A DNA stretch of 64,000 nt from Neobacillus sp. WH10 (lineage in GTDB: Bacteria > Bacillota > Bacilli > Bacillales > Cytobacillaceae). A model generated the notes under the pieces. That model made no database searches. It was given only the letters and a program-made list of their open reading frames with translations, and had not been told where the DNA came from. This document shows, one piece after another, positions 42,105 to 51,662 of this stretch; within the stretch, counting starts at the first letter, position 1, and the number at the start of each line of letters is the position of its first letter. Position numbers and translations under genes: made by a program. The stretch lies in contig NZ_CP126110.1 of assembly GCF_030123405.1 (NCBI RefSeq), positions 2,728,001-2,792,000 on the forward strand, written 5' to 3'.

Positions 42105-42219
42105 ACTTAGGGAAATGAATAAACTATTGTTGCTTAAACATAGGTTCCTGTATATTTGTCTGGACTTTTGTGTCACTCGTCAGTTAATGTGTGTCATTGG
42201 AATAGCTACCACAAAAAAG

Positions 42220-42253
42220 ATTATTACGTAAAATATAAATTTGACGTAATAAT
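42220..42253 (+). other. Palindromic dif-like site upstream of xerS-like gene
   Basis: ATTATTACGT (42220-42229) and ACGTAATAAT (42244-42253) are perfect complements around 14 A/T-rich bases. The layout (two ~10-11 bp arms with an A/T core, directly before a XerS-type gene) recalls the difSL sites next to xerS in streptococci and lactococci. It could also be an operator. Inference. Confidence 0.5.
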
Positions 42254-42286
42254 GGTAGTGGGATAAAATAGAAGTGAGGTGTTATC

Positions 42287-43375
42287 ATGGTAAATCAGGA
42301 AAAACAAACTAATTTTAAAAAGCTGCAAGCCTTACTTCATGAATTACCCTGGTATGTTGAAGAATATATCAATCATAAATTAAGAAAACTTTCTACTGCT
42401 TCGCTGTTTAATTATTGTCACGATTATAAGATTTTTTTCAATTGGATGATTAGTGAGCAGCTATGGAACGGCAGCATTAAGGAAATCTCGTTGGATCGTT
42501 TGGAGATTATGACTGTTTTAGAGGTTGAAAATTTTTTAAACTATCTTCACTACCAATTAAATAATAAAGAACTAACCGTGAATCGAAAGTTATCTGCGTT
42601 AAAATCGCTGTTTAATTACCTGCAAAATATTGCGGAAACACCTGATTTAAAGCCATATATTAATCGTAATGTCATGGCAAAGATTGAATTTAATGAAGTA
42701 AAAGACAGCATGGAAACGAAGGCAAATAAAATGGAAGGCAAAATCTTACTTGGTGATGAGTATGAGAAATTCCGCTTATTTGTTGCCAATGATTACGGTG
42801 AATTGAACAAGGACAATAAAAAAATCAGTAACTTTTATCTGCTAAATAAGGAACGAGATACAGCGATTGTATCGTTAATCCTCGGATCTGGACTGCGTCT
42901 CTCGGAGTTAGTTGGCATTGAGTTAGACGATATCGATTTTAGTAAGTATTGTGTTAGAGTCATTAGAAAAGGAAATAAAGAACAATTCGTTTATTTTAGC
43001 CAGGTTGCAATGGCTGATCTAAAAGAATACCTATCAATTAGAACAGCTAAGTATCAGGTAGATAAAACAAATAAAGCATTATTTATTTCAGCTCCAATGG
43101 GACCGAAAGGAAAATCAAGGAGGCTTACTGCGAGATCCGTTGAAAAACTAATTGAAAAATATGCAACAGCATTTGGCAAACCATCTTTATCTGTGCATAA
43201 ACTGAGACATTCGTTTGCTACCAGATACCACGCAGAAATTAACGATGTTCCAAAATTACGTCGGCAGCTGGGTCATTCATCGATACAAACGACAATGATC
43301 TACACTCATATTAAGAATGATGATCTAAAAATTGCAGTTGATAAGATGGATATGCCAAAAGAACAAATGGAATAA
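42287..43375 (+). CDS. xerS: XerS-like tyrosine recombinase
   Basis: The 362-residue recombinase is longer than XerC/XerD/CodV (about 300) and matches the XerS type. The N-terminus LPWYVEEYINHKLRKLS is typical of that group. Catalytic residues are visible: Arg in GSGLRLSELVGIELDD, the HKLRHSFATRYH box (His, Arg), LGHSSIQTTMIYTHI (His and nucleophilic Tyr), plus a Lys in the beta hairpin RKGNKEQFVYF. A role in chromosome dimer resolution or a site-specific integration/excision is expected. The ATG follows GAGGTG. Single gene with strong terminator. Confidence 0.88.
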   Translation: MVNQEKQTNFKKLQALLHELPWYVEEYINHKLRKLSTASLFNYCHDYKIFFNWMISEQLWNGSIKEISLDRLEIMTVLEVENFLNYLHYQLNNKELTVNRKLSALKSLFNYLQNIAETPDLKPYINRNVMAKIEFNEVKDSMETKANKMEGKILLGDEYEKFRLFVANDYGELNKDNKKISNFYLLNKERDTAIVSLILGSGLRLSELVGIELDDIDFSKYCVRVIRKGNKEQFVYFSQVAMADLKEYLSIRTAKYQVDKTNKALFISAPMGPKGKSRRLTARSVEKLIEKYATAFGKPSLSVHKLRHSFATRYHAEINDVPKLRRQLGHSSIQTTMIYTHIKNDDLKIAVDKMDMPKEQME

Positions 43376-43381
43376 ATTAAT

Positions 43382-43494
<113 letters not shown>

Positions 43495-43504
43495 AGAAAA
43501 AATT

Positions 43505-43930
43505 TTATTTAATATTGAAATCTATTTTTGAATTTATTTTTCTTAAAGTCTCGCAAAACTCTTCTTCATTTTTAGGAGAAATCATGACCGTGCCCCACTT
43601 GCCATAGAGTATCTCTAAACGGTTCAATGACAAAGCCGGACTTGATAATGGATTTCGAGTTTTTCGTATACTTTTCATAGTCATGCTGTCAATTTTCCAC
43701 CGAAACGGCCCTCCTACAACTTTTAATTGATTCCCATTAATTTCATAATATGTTCCAAACCATAACCATATAATAAATGCACTCGTTAATCCACATACCA
43801 GAACTGCAGTAATGATCTCCCCCTTCCCCTCCGGACCACCAGGTAAAAAAAGAATAGAACCGATTAAAAAGGCAACAGTACCCCATAAAAGGAGACCAGT
43901 GATTAGTCCTTTTTTTGAGTAAAATCTCAT
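43505..43930 (-). CDS. Membrane protein with bacterial PH domain (bPH type)
   Basis: The ATG at 43930 is favoured by GGGGGATGATT just upstream; the longer frame to 44056 runs into a terminator. Two hydrophobic segments (about residues 10-30 and 40-60) are followed by a PH-like beta-sandwich: YYEINGNQLKVVGGPFRWKI, IRKTRNPLSSPALSLNRLEI, YGKWGTVMISPKNEEEFC. It resembles the bPH_4/YdbT-related domains. No function is known. It sits just downstream of the ABC transporter operon terminator. Confidence 0.8.
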   Translation of the reverse strand: MRFYSKKGLITGLLLWGTVAFLIGSILFLPGGPEGKGEIITAVLVCGLTSAFIIWLWFGTYYEINGNQLKVVGGPFRWKIDSMTMKSIRKTRNPLSSPALSLNRLEILYGKWGTVMISPKNEEEFCETLRKINSKIDFNIK

Positions 43931-44021
43931 AGTAATCATCCCCCTCATCAGTATGTACTTATAAAAGAATCTTCTATAATAATATTTTATACGAATAACT
44001 GTATTAAAAGATACAAAAAAA

Positions 44022-44053
44022 GCATTTAGAAAGCCGGAAAGCTTCCTAAATGC
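44022..44053 (-). terminator. Terminator of the ABC transporter operon
   Basis: GCATTTAG-AAGC and GCTT-CTAAATGC form the stem, with seven T on the minus strand. Confidence 0.8.
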
Positions 44054-44059
44054 CACTTA

Positions 44060-45938
44060 TTATCCTGCATTTTTCTGATTAAATGTAAACTGACTATTAT
44101 ACAAATCTGCATAAAAGCCGCCTTCTTGTAGTAATTCTTCATGAGTTCCTTTTTCAATCACAGTTCCATGATTCATAACAAGGATGAGATCAGCGTCCCG
44201 AATTGTTGATAGCCGGTGCGCAATTACAAAACTAGTACGCCCTTTCATTAAATGATCCATGGCCTTTTGTATCTGCACTTCTGTCCGGGTGTCAACGCTG
44301 CTCGTAGCTTCATCTAGAATTAAGATGGCTGGATTAGCAAGAATCGCACGTGCAATCGTTAATAATTGTTTTTGACCTTGCGAAATATTAGAGGCTTCCT
44401 CATTTAGGATTGTGTCATAGCCTTCAGGAAGCGTGCGAATAAAGTGATCAGCGTTTGCTGCTTTTGCCGCAGCCACAATTTCCTCTTCTGTAGCACCCTC
44501 TCTGCCATACGCGATATTATCGCGAATAGTACTATTGAACAGCCATGTGTCCTGGAGCACCATACCGAACAAACCGCGCAGCTGCTCTCTTTTTAAATCA
44601 CGAGTATCTACCCCATCAATTAAAATTTTCCCAGAATTAATTTCATAGAAACGCATCAACAAGTTAATCAGTGTTGTTTTACCGGCACCAGTTGGTCCGA
44701 CGATGGCAACCCGCTGTCCTTGTTTTACGTCAATATTCATATCATCAATTAATGGTTCATTTTCCTTATAACTGAAGGAAACATGTTCAAACCTGACGTC
44801 CCCTTTAGGAGCAATAATTTCCTTAGGTGAAGCCGCTTCAGGGACTTCTTCTGTCTCATCTAAAATTTCAAACACACGCTCAGCACTTGCAATCGTCGAT
44901 TGGATGACGTTAGCGATATTAGCGGTTTGAGTAATCGGTTGGCTAAATTGTCTGGCATACTGAATAAATGCTTGAATATCACCAATTTCTATTGCCTTTT
45001 TCGTTACTAGAAGACCGCCCACAACTGATACAAGCACATAGCCGATGTTATTAATAAACGACATTAATGGCATGATCATTCCTGACATAAATTGCGCCTT
45101 CCAGCCTGATTGATAAAGGGCTTCATTGGTTTCATCGAATTTTTCAATTGATTTTTGCTCTCGGCCAAACACTTTTATTACTTTATGACCAGTATACATT
45201 TCCTCTACATGACCATTTAGTTGACCAAGAGATTTTTGCTGTCCCTTAAAATAGGTCTGTGATTTTTTTGCAATTTTCGTAATCGCAACAAAGCTTAGTG
45301 GTAAAGTCAAGACAACGATTAATGTCATTAATGGACTAATCGAAAGCATCATCACAATGACACCGAGTATTGTAACCACTGACGTGATCAGCTGGGTTAA
45401 ACTTTGCTGCAGGGTTGAACTGATATTATCGACATCATTTACAGCCCGGCTTAGAATTTCACCATGGGTCCGAGAGTCGAAGTATTTTAACGGCAGCCTG
45501 TTAAGCTTCTCATCAACTTCTTTCCGAAGATTATATACCGTTTTTTGTGCTACCCCTGCCATAATAAATTGTTGAATATAAGCAAATATCGCACTAATGA
45601 TATACAGTCCTATTAAGAGCAAAATAATTTGTCCGATATAGTCAAAATCTATTTTTGCCCCGGGGGCACCTTTCATTTTCAACATCAATCCTTCAAATAA
45701 TTTGGTCGTTGCCTTACCCATTATTTTCGGGCTGACAATCGCAAACACAGTACTGATGATGGCTGTAATTAATACAGATAACAGTTGTAATTTATAAGGT
45801 TTTAAGTACCCTATTAGACGCTTTGAAATTTTTTGCTTTCTGAACTGGCATCCCCATGCCCATTGGACCGAAACCCCCGCCGGGTCCAGGTTTTCCTCCC
45901 TTGCCCCTCTGTCCTTGATGATTGGAATCGTTACTCAT
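44060..45938 (-). pseudogene. ABC exporter subunit B, frameshifted near its N-terminus
   Basis: The natural start is the ATG at 45938, overlapping the stop of the upstream subunit (ATGA). It reads MSNDSNHQGQRGKGG then a Gly/Pro/Met-rich leader to VQKAK. A run of six A (45829-45834 on the complement) then throws the frame to a stop 15 codons later. With five A the frame continues KISKRLIGYLKPYKLQLL into the transporter. The rest (from 45748) is intact, with six TM segments, GPTGAGKTTLINL, signature ISQGQKQLLTIARA and Walker B ILILDEATSSVD. Without frame restoration the first TM helix is lost. Sequencing error or A-run slippage are alternatives. Confidence 0.75.
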
Positions 45939-47662
45939 GCAATTTCCTCCTCTGACAGCTGTGACATGACAATCTCGCGATATACCTTACTAGTTTCCAT
46001 TAATTCATTATGTTTTCCGATTCCAGCGATTTCGCCATTATCTAAGACAATAATTTGATCGGCATCCATAATCGTACTTACACGCTGAGCAACAATTAGC
46101 ATCGTTGAGGCTGCTGTTTCTTCTTTTAAAGCAGCACGTAGCTTAGCGTCAGTTTTAAAATCCAGTGCTGAAAAACTATCATCAAAAATATAGACTTCCG
46201 GTTTTCTAACAAGTGCCCGTGCAATCGACAAACGCTGTTTTTGCCCGCCGGAAACATTTGTTCCGCCTTGGGCGATAACTGAATCGAATCCATCGGGCAT
46301 ATTTTCGATGAACTCTGTCGCTTGAGCAATTTCAGCTGCATGCTTAACTTCTTCATCTGAGGCATCTTCTTTACCATAGCGAATGTTTTCTGAAATCGTA
46401 CCAGTAAAAAGGACCGCTTGCTGTGGAACAAAGCCAATCTTTTCGCGGAGGCTTTCCTGGGTCATATCACTTACATTCACTCCATCTACGAGCACCTTAC
46501 CGCTGTCAACATCATAAAAACGCGGAATCAAATTAATTAGCGTTGATTTACCGGAGCCGGTCCCCCCAATGATGGCAGATACTTGACCCGGGTTCATTTT
46601 AAAAGAAATATTAGAAATGGCAGGCATTTCGGCACCAGGATAGCTGAAGGTTACATTTTGAAATTCTACCTGGCCCTTTTGCCCTTCTGTTCGTACAGGT
46701 ACAGATGGATCTTGAATATCAGCTGTCGTTTCGAACACTTCGTTAATTCTGACTGCTGAAACGGATGCTCTAGGAATCATTACAAACATCATCGATAACA
46801 TGACGAATGAGAACATGATTTGCATCGCATATTGAATGAACGCCATCATATCGCCGACTTCCATATGGCCATTGCTGATCCGAATCCCCCCAAACCAAAC
46901 AATCGCTACTGTTGTAAGGTTAAGGACAATCATCATAATCGGCATCATCGCAGCCATAATTTTATTGACCTTAATCGCTGTTTGTGTAAGATCCCAGTTT
47001 GCTTCATTAAAACGTTTTTTCTCATGAGTAATCCGGTTAAAAGAACGGATGACACGAATACCTGTTAGGTTTTCTCTTAAAACACGATTAAGCTTATCAA
47101 GCTTTACTTGCATCGCTTTAAATAAAGGTATTCCCTTTCTTGCAATCACCACAATTGTAATGACAAGAACAGGTAAGGACACAGCTAATACCAAGGTTAA
47201 CTTAGCATCTTTTGATAAGGCCATAATGATCCCGCCAATACACATCATTGGCGCCATCACCATCATCCTCAGCATCATAATTAGTACTTGCTGGATTTGC
47301 GTAATATCGTTCGTTGTTCTCGTAATCAGCGAGGCAGTTCCAAGTTTATCGAACTCCTGTAATGAGAAATTACCGACATGAGAAAATATATTGCTCCGCA
47401 GTAATTTACCGAATCCGGCTGCTGCTTTTGACGAATAGAAGCTGGCAACAATGGAACATACCATGCCTACTGCTGCAACAAGCAGCATAAGTCCGCCTAT
47501 TTTCCAAATATAATCTGTATCGCCAGTAACTACTCCTTTATCGACAATGTCAGCCATTAAGGTTGGTAAATAGAGTTCAGATAATGACTGCAAAAGAACA
47601 AGACCTAAAACAAAGTAAATCTGTTTTTGAAATGGTTTCAAAAATTTGCTTAATTTTATCAA
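45935..47662 (-). CDS. ABC-type multidrug exporter subunit A (half transporter)
   Basis: The 575-residue half-transporter has six TM helices (about 1-320) and one nucleotide-binding domain: Walker A GGTGSGKSTLINL, signature VSGGQKQRLSIARAL, Walker B VYIFDDSFSALD. The catalytic Glu after Walker B is Asp, the sign of the degenerate site in heterodimeric exporters such as BmrCD/LmrCD. Its partner is the next gene, translationally coupled by ATGA. A MarR regulator gene lies 67 nt upstream in the same direction, so drug-responsive control of the operon is likely. Confidence 0.92.
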   Translation of the reverse strand: MIKLSKFLKPFQKQIYFVLGLVLLQSLSELYLPTLMADIVDKGVVTGDTDYIWKIGGLMLLVAAVGMVCSIVASFYSSKAAAGFGKLLRSNIFSHVGNFSLQEFDKLGTASLITRTTNDITQIQQVLIMMLRMMVMAPMMCIGGIIMALSKDAKLTLVLAVSLPVLVITIVVIARKGIPLFKAMQVKLDKLNRVLRENLTGIRVIRSFNRITHEKKRFNEANWDLTQTAIKVNKIMAAMMPIMMIVLNLTTVAIVWFGGIRISNGHMEVGDMMAFIQYAMQIMFSFVMLSMMFVMIPRASVSAVRINEVFETTADIQDPSVPVRTEGQKGQVEFQNVTFSYPGAEMPAISNISFKMNPGQVSAIIGGTGSGKSTLINLIPRFYDVDSGKVLVDGVNVSDMTQESLREKIGFVPQQAVLFTGTISENIRYGKEDASDEEVKHAAEIAQATEFIENMPDGFDSVIAQGGTNVSGGQKQRLSIARALVRKPEVYIFDDSFSALDFKTDAKLRAALKEETAASTMLIVAQRVSTIMDADQIIVLDNGEIAGIGKHNELMETSKVYREIVMSQLSEEEIA

Positions 47663-47729
47663 GATGGTTCAACTCCGTTTTAGATTGTTAATGATTTAAC
47701 TAAATAATACATTACTAAGTTTGTGTAAC

Positions 47730-48182
47730 TTATTGGTGACTGACTTGATTAAAATAATCATGAACCTTGGAAAGCAATTCGGCCAACTGTCCACTTTCTT
47801 GTTCTCCTAAATAATCAATTAATCCTAAAAAGGTTTCGCTAAATGCTTTTCTAGCGCTTTCTGCTGCTTCAATCCCTGCAGGAGTCAACTTTATTTTTAC
47901 GGCTCTTCTGTCCTCGGGATCAACTGTTCGTTCAATTAGACTGTCTTTTTCAAGGATATTAATGATTTGTGTAATAGTTGGCGGAGTAACCTCTAAAAGC
48001 TGACTAATTTCAGAAACCTTCATTTCGGTATTGTTATCATTTGCACAACGTTGGATCGTCGCAAGCACTCTGAATTCACTAGGATTAAACCCTGCAATTT
48101 TCTTATTATGCCACCCTGTTTTTTTGAATTTCATAAACGATTGCAGGAGCTTTTGTGCTGTTTCACTTTCAAAATTGGCCAT
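47730..48182 (-). CDS. MarR family transcriptional regulator
   Basis: The 150-residue protein has a winged-helix domain: SEISQLLEVTPPTITQIINI is the recognition region, followed by DSLIERTVDPEDRRAVKIKL, the MarR wing signature (D-R-R). MarR proteins repress exporter operons and release DNA on ligand binding. It is the first gene of an operon with the two ABC subunits. The ATG follows CGAGGTGATGA. A short palindromic stretch around TAGGTAACTTAATTA upstream (48215-48240) may be its operator, not proven. Confidence 0.92.
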   Translation of the reverse strand: MANFESETAQKLLQSFMKFKKTGWHNKKIAGFNPSEFRVLATIQRCANDNNTEMKVSEISQLLEVTPPTITQIINILEKDSLIERTVDPEDRRAVKIKLTPAGIEAAESARKAFSETFLGLIDYLGEQESGQLAELLSKVHDYFNQVSHQ

Positions 48183-48287
48183 TTCATCACCTCGATTTTC
48201 ATTTCAACTAATAATACTTAGGTAACTTAATTATTTTAGAACCTAAGTATATTCCTGAACAGGGCAGCAGTCAATTTTTAAACAAAG

Positions 48288-48317
48288 AAAAACACAGAAA
48301 AAAATTTCTGTGTTTTT
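48288..48317. terminator. Bidirectional hairpin terminator
   Basis: AAAAACACAGAAA and TTTCTGTGTTTTT are perfect complements with a 4-nt loop. It ends the minus-strand gene 48368-49126. Confidence 0.85.
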
Positions 48318-48367
48318 GACTTGGTTTTGAAAGCATTTTACTTGAAGAATTAGTAATTCCATTTTTA

Positions 48368-49126
48368 TTAGTGTGTTCTTTCTTGCTTTACGTCCGCACT
48401 GAGCAGCTTCCAATGACCTTTCTCATATCTCCACACAGATTTAACTAGTGCAATGGTGTCGGCGTTTGCAACACCAGTAACTCTTTGGTAACCTTTTAAT
48501 CCCATTTTTTTATTTTCAAATTGAATAGGTGACAGACTGTTAAATGGGTTAACCGACAATTCTGTCGGCTCATTTAGCTTTCCCTTATAGTAAAAACCTA
48601 GTTTTTTGTAATATTTCTTGCGATCCTTTAAATTAAACAAATAAGACTTTCCTGTTTGCTTCAGCTTCATTTCAGCCTTATAGCCATTTAAAAATTTAGT
48701 GTCCATCTCAAGTGGTTCTGGAATAGTTAATTCAGTGTGGACAAAATCCTTTAAAGAATATAAAAAGTTTAGAACATTTCCACCGCTTCCCCCTGTTAAT
48801 ACACTTGCAAATAAATCCTTTATTCCATCATTGTTTAAATCTGTTAGTTGAAGTGACGCTTTCGATCCACTTTCTAATGGAAAGGTGTATGTTTTTCCAT
48901 TAGAGGCTGCCACTTCAATATAAATTTTTTTCAAAAAAGAATTTTCTTCTTGATATGGGACACCCTTTAAAAAAATGGACTCATTTTGTCCGTCACCTGT
49001 GATATCCACTTCTTCTTCTGAAATCGCGATGACCTTGGTATTTTCTTCGAATGCGTAAACCCCAGTTATTGCTGTAATAGATATAAGAAAAAACGAAACA
49101 ATTACAAGCAGCATCTCTTTTTTCAT
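48368..49126 (-). CDS. Secreted protein of unknown function (252 aa)
   Basis: The start is the second of two ATG codons after GGAGGGG. A signal peptide (LLVIVSFFLISITAITGVYA) covers about residues 5-26. The mature part has an FG-GAP/VCBS-like motif (DITGDGQNESIFLKG, LTDLNNDGIKDLFASV), with two Asp-rich loops of calcium-binding type. It ends in a WRYEKGHWKLLSADVKQE block like stress-related Bacillus extracytoplasmic proteins. No enzymatic residue pattern is clear. It is monocistronic between parC and the MarR operon. Confidence 0.8.
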   Translation of the reverse strand: MKKEMLLVIVSFFLISITAITGVYAFEENTKVIAISEEEVDITGDGQNESIFLKGVPYQEENSFLKKIYIEVAASNGKTYTFPLESGSKASLQLTDLNNDGIKDLFASVLTGGSGGNVLNFLYSLKDFVHTELTIPEPLEMDTKFLNGYKAEMKLKQTGKSYLFNLKDRKKYYKKLGFYYKGKLNEPTELSVNPFNSLSPIQFENKKMGLKGYQRVTGVANADTIALVKSVWRYEKGHWKLLSADVKQERTH

Positions 49127-49190
49127 CATTGTCCCCTCCATACTCTCTGTTATTAGTTAGTATGCCCATTTTTGGTAAAAAGATGAAAAA

Positions 49191-49215
49191 GGACTCTCTA
49201 ATTTTTAGAGAGTCC
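49191..49215 (-). terminator. Terminator of parE-parC
   Basis: GGACTCTCTA and TAGAGAGTCC form a perfect stem followed by T on the minus strand. Confidence 0.85.
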
Positions 49216-49223
49216 AATAAATA

Positions 49224-51662
49224 TTATTCACAAGGGGTTTCAGGTGCTTCTACTTTCCATACATTCGTTACCTTCCCGTTTTCATCTTCATCGAGGATAA
49301 ACGAGCCGTTGGAGTAACGGTCACTAAAGCGAATGTTGTCTGTTTTTAACGTTTCTGTAAAACCTTTATCCGTCTGGATAAAAATATCGTCATGATCGTT
49401 CGCCACAACAAACCCCATGATACGGTGTGGATTTGATTTGAGTTCCCTAAGGATGACTACACCACGTTTCGCACGGGTTGTTTTTTCGAACTCTTTTAAT
49501 TTCATCCTTTTCACTGAACCTCGTTGGGTTGCAATCAATATTGATTCATTACTGCCTGCATGAATCAGTTTACCCCCGACAACAAAATCGTTATCTTTTA
49601 AGTTAATTCCTTTTACACCTGCTGCTCGAATACCAACAATGCTAATTTCTTCCTCATGGAACCAGAGGGCGTAGCCAAGGTTTGTGATTAGGAAAACTTC
49701 TTTTGTCCCGTCTGTTAGATGTACATCAATGACTTGATCATCGTCTTTAAGATTGACGGCGACAAGGGGCTTAGAGTACCGCTGCGCTTTATATGCTTTC
49801 AGTTCTGTTTTCTTGACCATACCATTTTTCGTAACAAAAACGAAGAAGGCTTCTGTATCAAACTCCTTAACCGGCACCGCTTTGATAATTTCTTCATCTC
49901 GTTCAATTGGAATGATATTAGCCACATGCTGGCCTAAGTCCTTCCAGCGGATATCAGGAAGCTCATGAACAGGGCAGAATAGATAGTTTCCTTTGTTGGT
50001 AAAAAGAAGCAGTACATCCTTTGTGTTCATATCAAGTTGATGTAATAAACGGTCTGAATCTTTCATTGCGAGATCCTGACCACCTGAAGCAGCATATGAA
50101 CGCTGGCTTGTCCGTTTTACATAACCTTCCTTCGTTACGGTGACGATTACATCTTCACTAGGAACTGTTACTTCAAGATTAATTTTCAACTCTTCGATCT
50201 CTGCTTCAATTTTTGAACGGCGCTCATCTGCAAAGCGTTTTTTCACGTCTTTTAATTCTTTTTTAATAACGGAGATAAGCTTTTTCTCGCTTGCTAAAAT
50301 ACTCGTCCACTCTTCAATTTTCTTTGCTAATTCTTCCGCTTCACCCCGTAATGCGGTGATATCTGTGTTGGTTAAGCGATAGAGCTGTAAGGAAACAATC
50401 GCCTCAGCCTGCAGCTCGGTAAACGCATATTTAGCAATCAAATTGTCCTTCGCATCCCGCTTGTCCTTTGACGCACGGATGGTGGCAATAACTTCATCAA
50501 GAATGGATAAAGCTTTCATTAATCCTTCAACAATATGCTGGCGTTCTTTCGCTTTGTTAAGATCGAACTGGGTTCTTCTTGAAACCACTTCTTTTTGATG
50601 CCCTATATAGGCATCAAGTAATTCACGGATTCCCATTAATTTAGGGCGCTTATTATAGATGGCAACCATATTAAAATTATAGGTTACTTGCAGGTCACTA
50701 TTTTTATATAAATAATTCAAGACACCTTCAGCGTCGGCATCCTTTTTTAACTCAATAACGATTCTGAGACCTGTCCGATCTGTTTCGTCACGAACCTCAG
50801 AGATTCCTTCTACCTTTCGATCGAGACGGAACTCATCCATTTTTTTGACAAGATTTGCTTTGTTCACTTCATATGGAATTTCTGTGATGACAATTTGCTG
50901 TTTACCGCCTCGTATCTCTTCGATCTCTGCTTTCCCACGAACGATAATTTTCCCTTTACCAGTTTCATAGGCTCTCTTAATCCCATCAATACCTTGGATG
51001 ATCCCTCCAGTTGGGAAATCCGGACCTTTAATAACCGACATCAGGTCATCAATCGTAGCGTCTGGCTGATCCATTCTCATCATAACCCCGTCAATAACCT
51101 CACCAAGATGATGCGGCGGAATATCTGTTGCATAACCGGCAGAAATTCCTGTTGAGCCATTCACAAGTAAATTAGGAAACATCGCAGGCAAGACAGTTGG
51201 TTCCTTCGATGTATCGTCAAAGTTTGGAATAAATTCAACCGTATTTTTTTCAATGTCACGGAGAAGTTCTGCAGCTATCGCTGACAGTCGTGCTTCCGTA
51301 TAACGCATGGCTGCTGGCGGGTCACCATCGACACTTCCGTTGTTTCCATGCATTTGCACGAGAACATTTCGGACTTTCCAATCCTGACTCATCCGCACCA
51401 TGGCTTCGTAAACGGAGGAATCCCCATGCGGGTGGTAGTTACCGATAACGTTACCAACCGTTTTGGCAGATTTTCGAAAGCCTTTATCAAACGTATTGCC
51501 TTCAACATGCATCGCATAGAGAATTCTTCGTTGTACCGGTTTTAAACCGTCCCTGGCATCCGGCAGGGCACGTTCTTGAATAATGTACTTACTGTATCTG
51601 CCAAAACGATCACCCAGTACATCTTCTAGAGGTAAGTCTCGGAATTTTTCAGTTGCACTCAT
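49224..51662 (-). CDS. parC: DNA topoisomerase IV subunit A
   Basis: The 812-residue ParC decatenates daughter chromosomes with ParE. The N-terminal winged-helix/tower domain has LPDARDGLKPVQRRILYAM, the quinolone-resistance region GDSSVYEAMVRMSQ with wild-type-like Ser, and the catalytic tyrosine in AAMRYTEARLSAIA. The coiled coil and C-terminal beta-pinwheel follow (repeated GYVKRTS, GMVKKTELKAY, GSVKRMKLKEF units). It overlaps the parE stop by ATGA, giving translational coupling. ParC rather than GyrA is supported by the parE partner and plsY neighbour. Confidence 0.97.
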   Translation of the reverse strand: MSATEKFRDLPLEDVLGDRFGRYSKYIIQERALPDARDGLKPVQRRILYAMHVEGNTFDKGFRKSAKTVGNVIGNYHPHGDSSVYEAMVRMSQDWKVRNVLVQMHGNNGSVDGDPPAAMRYTEARLSAIAAELLRDIEKNTVEFIPNFDDTSKEPTVLPAMFPNLLVNGSTGISAGYATDIPPHHLGEVIDGVMMRMDQPDATIDDLMSVIKGPDFPTGGIIQGIDGIKRAYETGKGKIIVRGKAEIEEIRGGKQQIVITEIPYEVNKANLVKKMDEFRLDRKVEGISEVRDETDRTGLRIVIELKKDADAEGVLNYLYKNSDLQVTYNFNMVAIYNKRPKLMGIRELLDAYIGHQKEVVSRRTQFDLNKAKERQHIVEGLMKALSILDEVIATIRASKDKRDAKDNLIAKYAFTELQAEAIVSLQLYRLTNTDITALRGEAEELAKKIEEWTSILASEKKLISVIKKELKDVKKRFADERRSKIEAEIEELKINLEVTVPSEDVIVTVTKEGYVKRTSQRSYAASGGQDLAMKDSDRLLHQLDMNTKDVLLLFTNKGNYLFCPVHELPDIRWKDLGQHVANIIPIERDEEIIKAVPVKEFDTEAFFVFVTKNGMVKKTELKAYKAQRYSKPLVAVNLKDDDQVIDVHLTDGTKEVFLITNLGYALWFHEEEISIVGIRAAGVKGINLKDNDFVVGGKLIHAGSNESILIATQRGSVKRMKLKEFEKTTRAKRGVVILRELKSNPHRIMGFVVANDHDDIFIQTDKGFTETLKTDNIRFSDRYSNGSFILDEDENGKVTNVWKVEAPETPCE

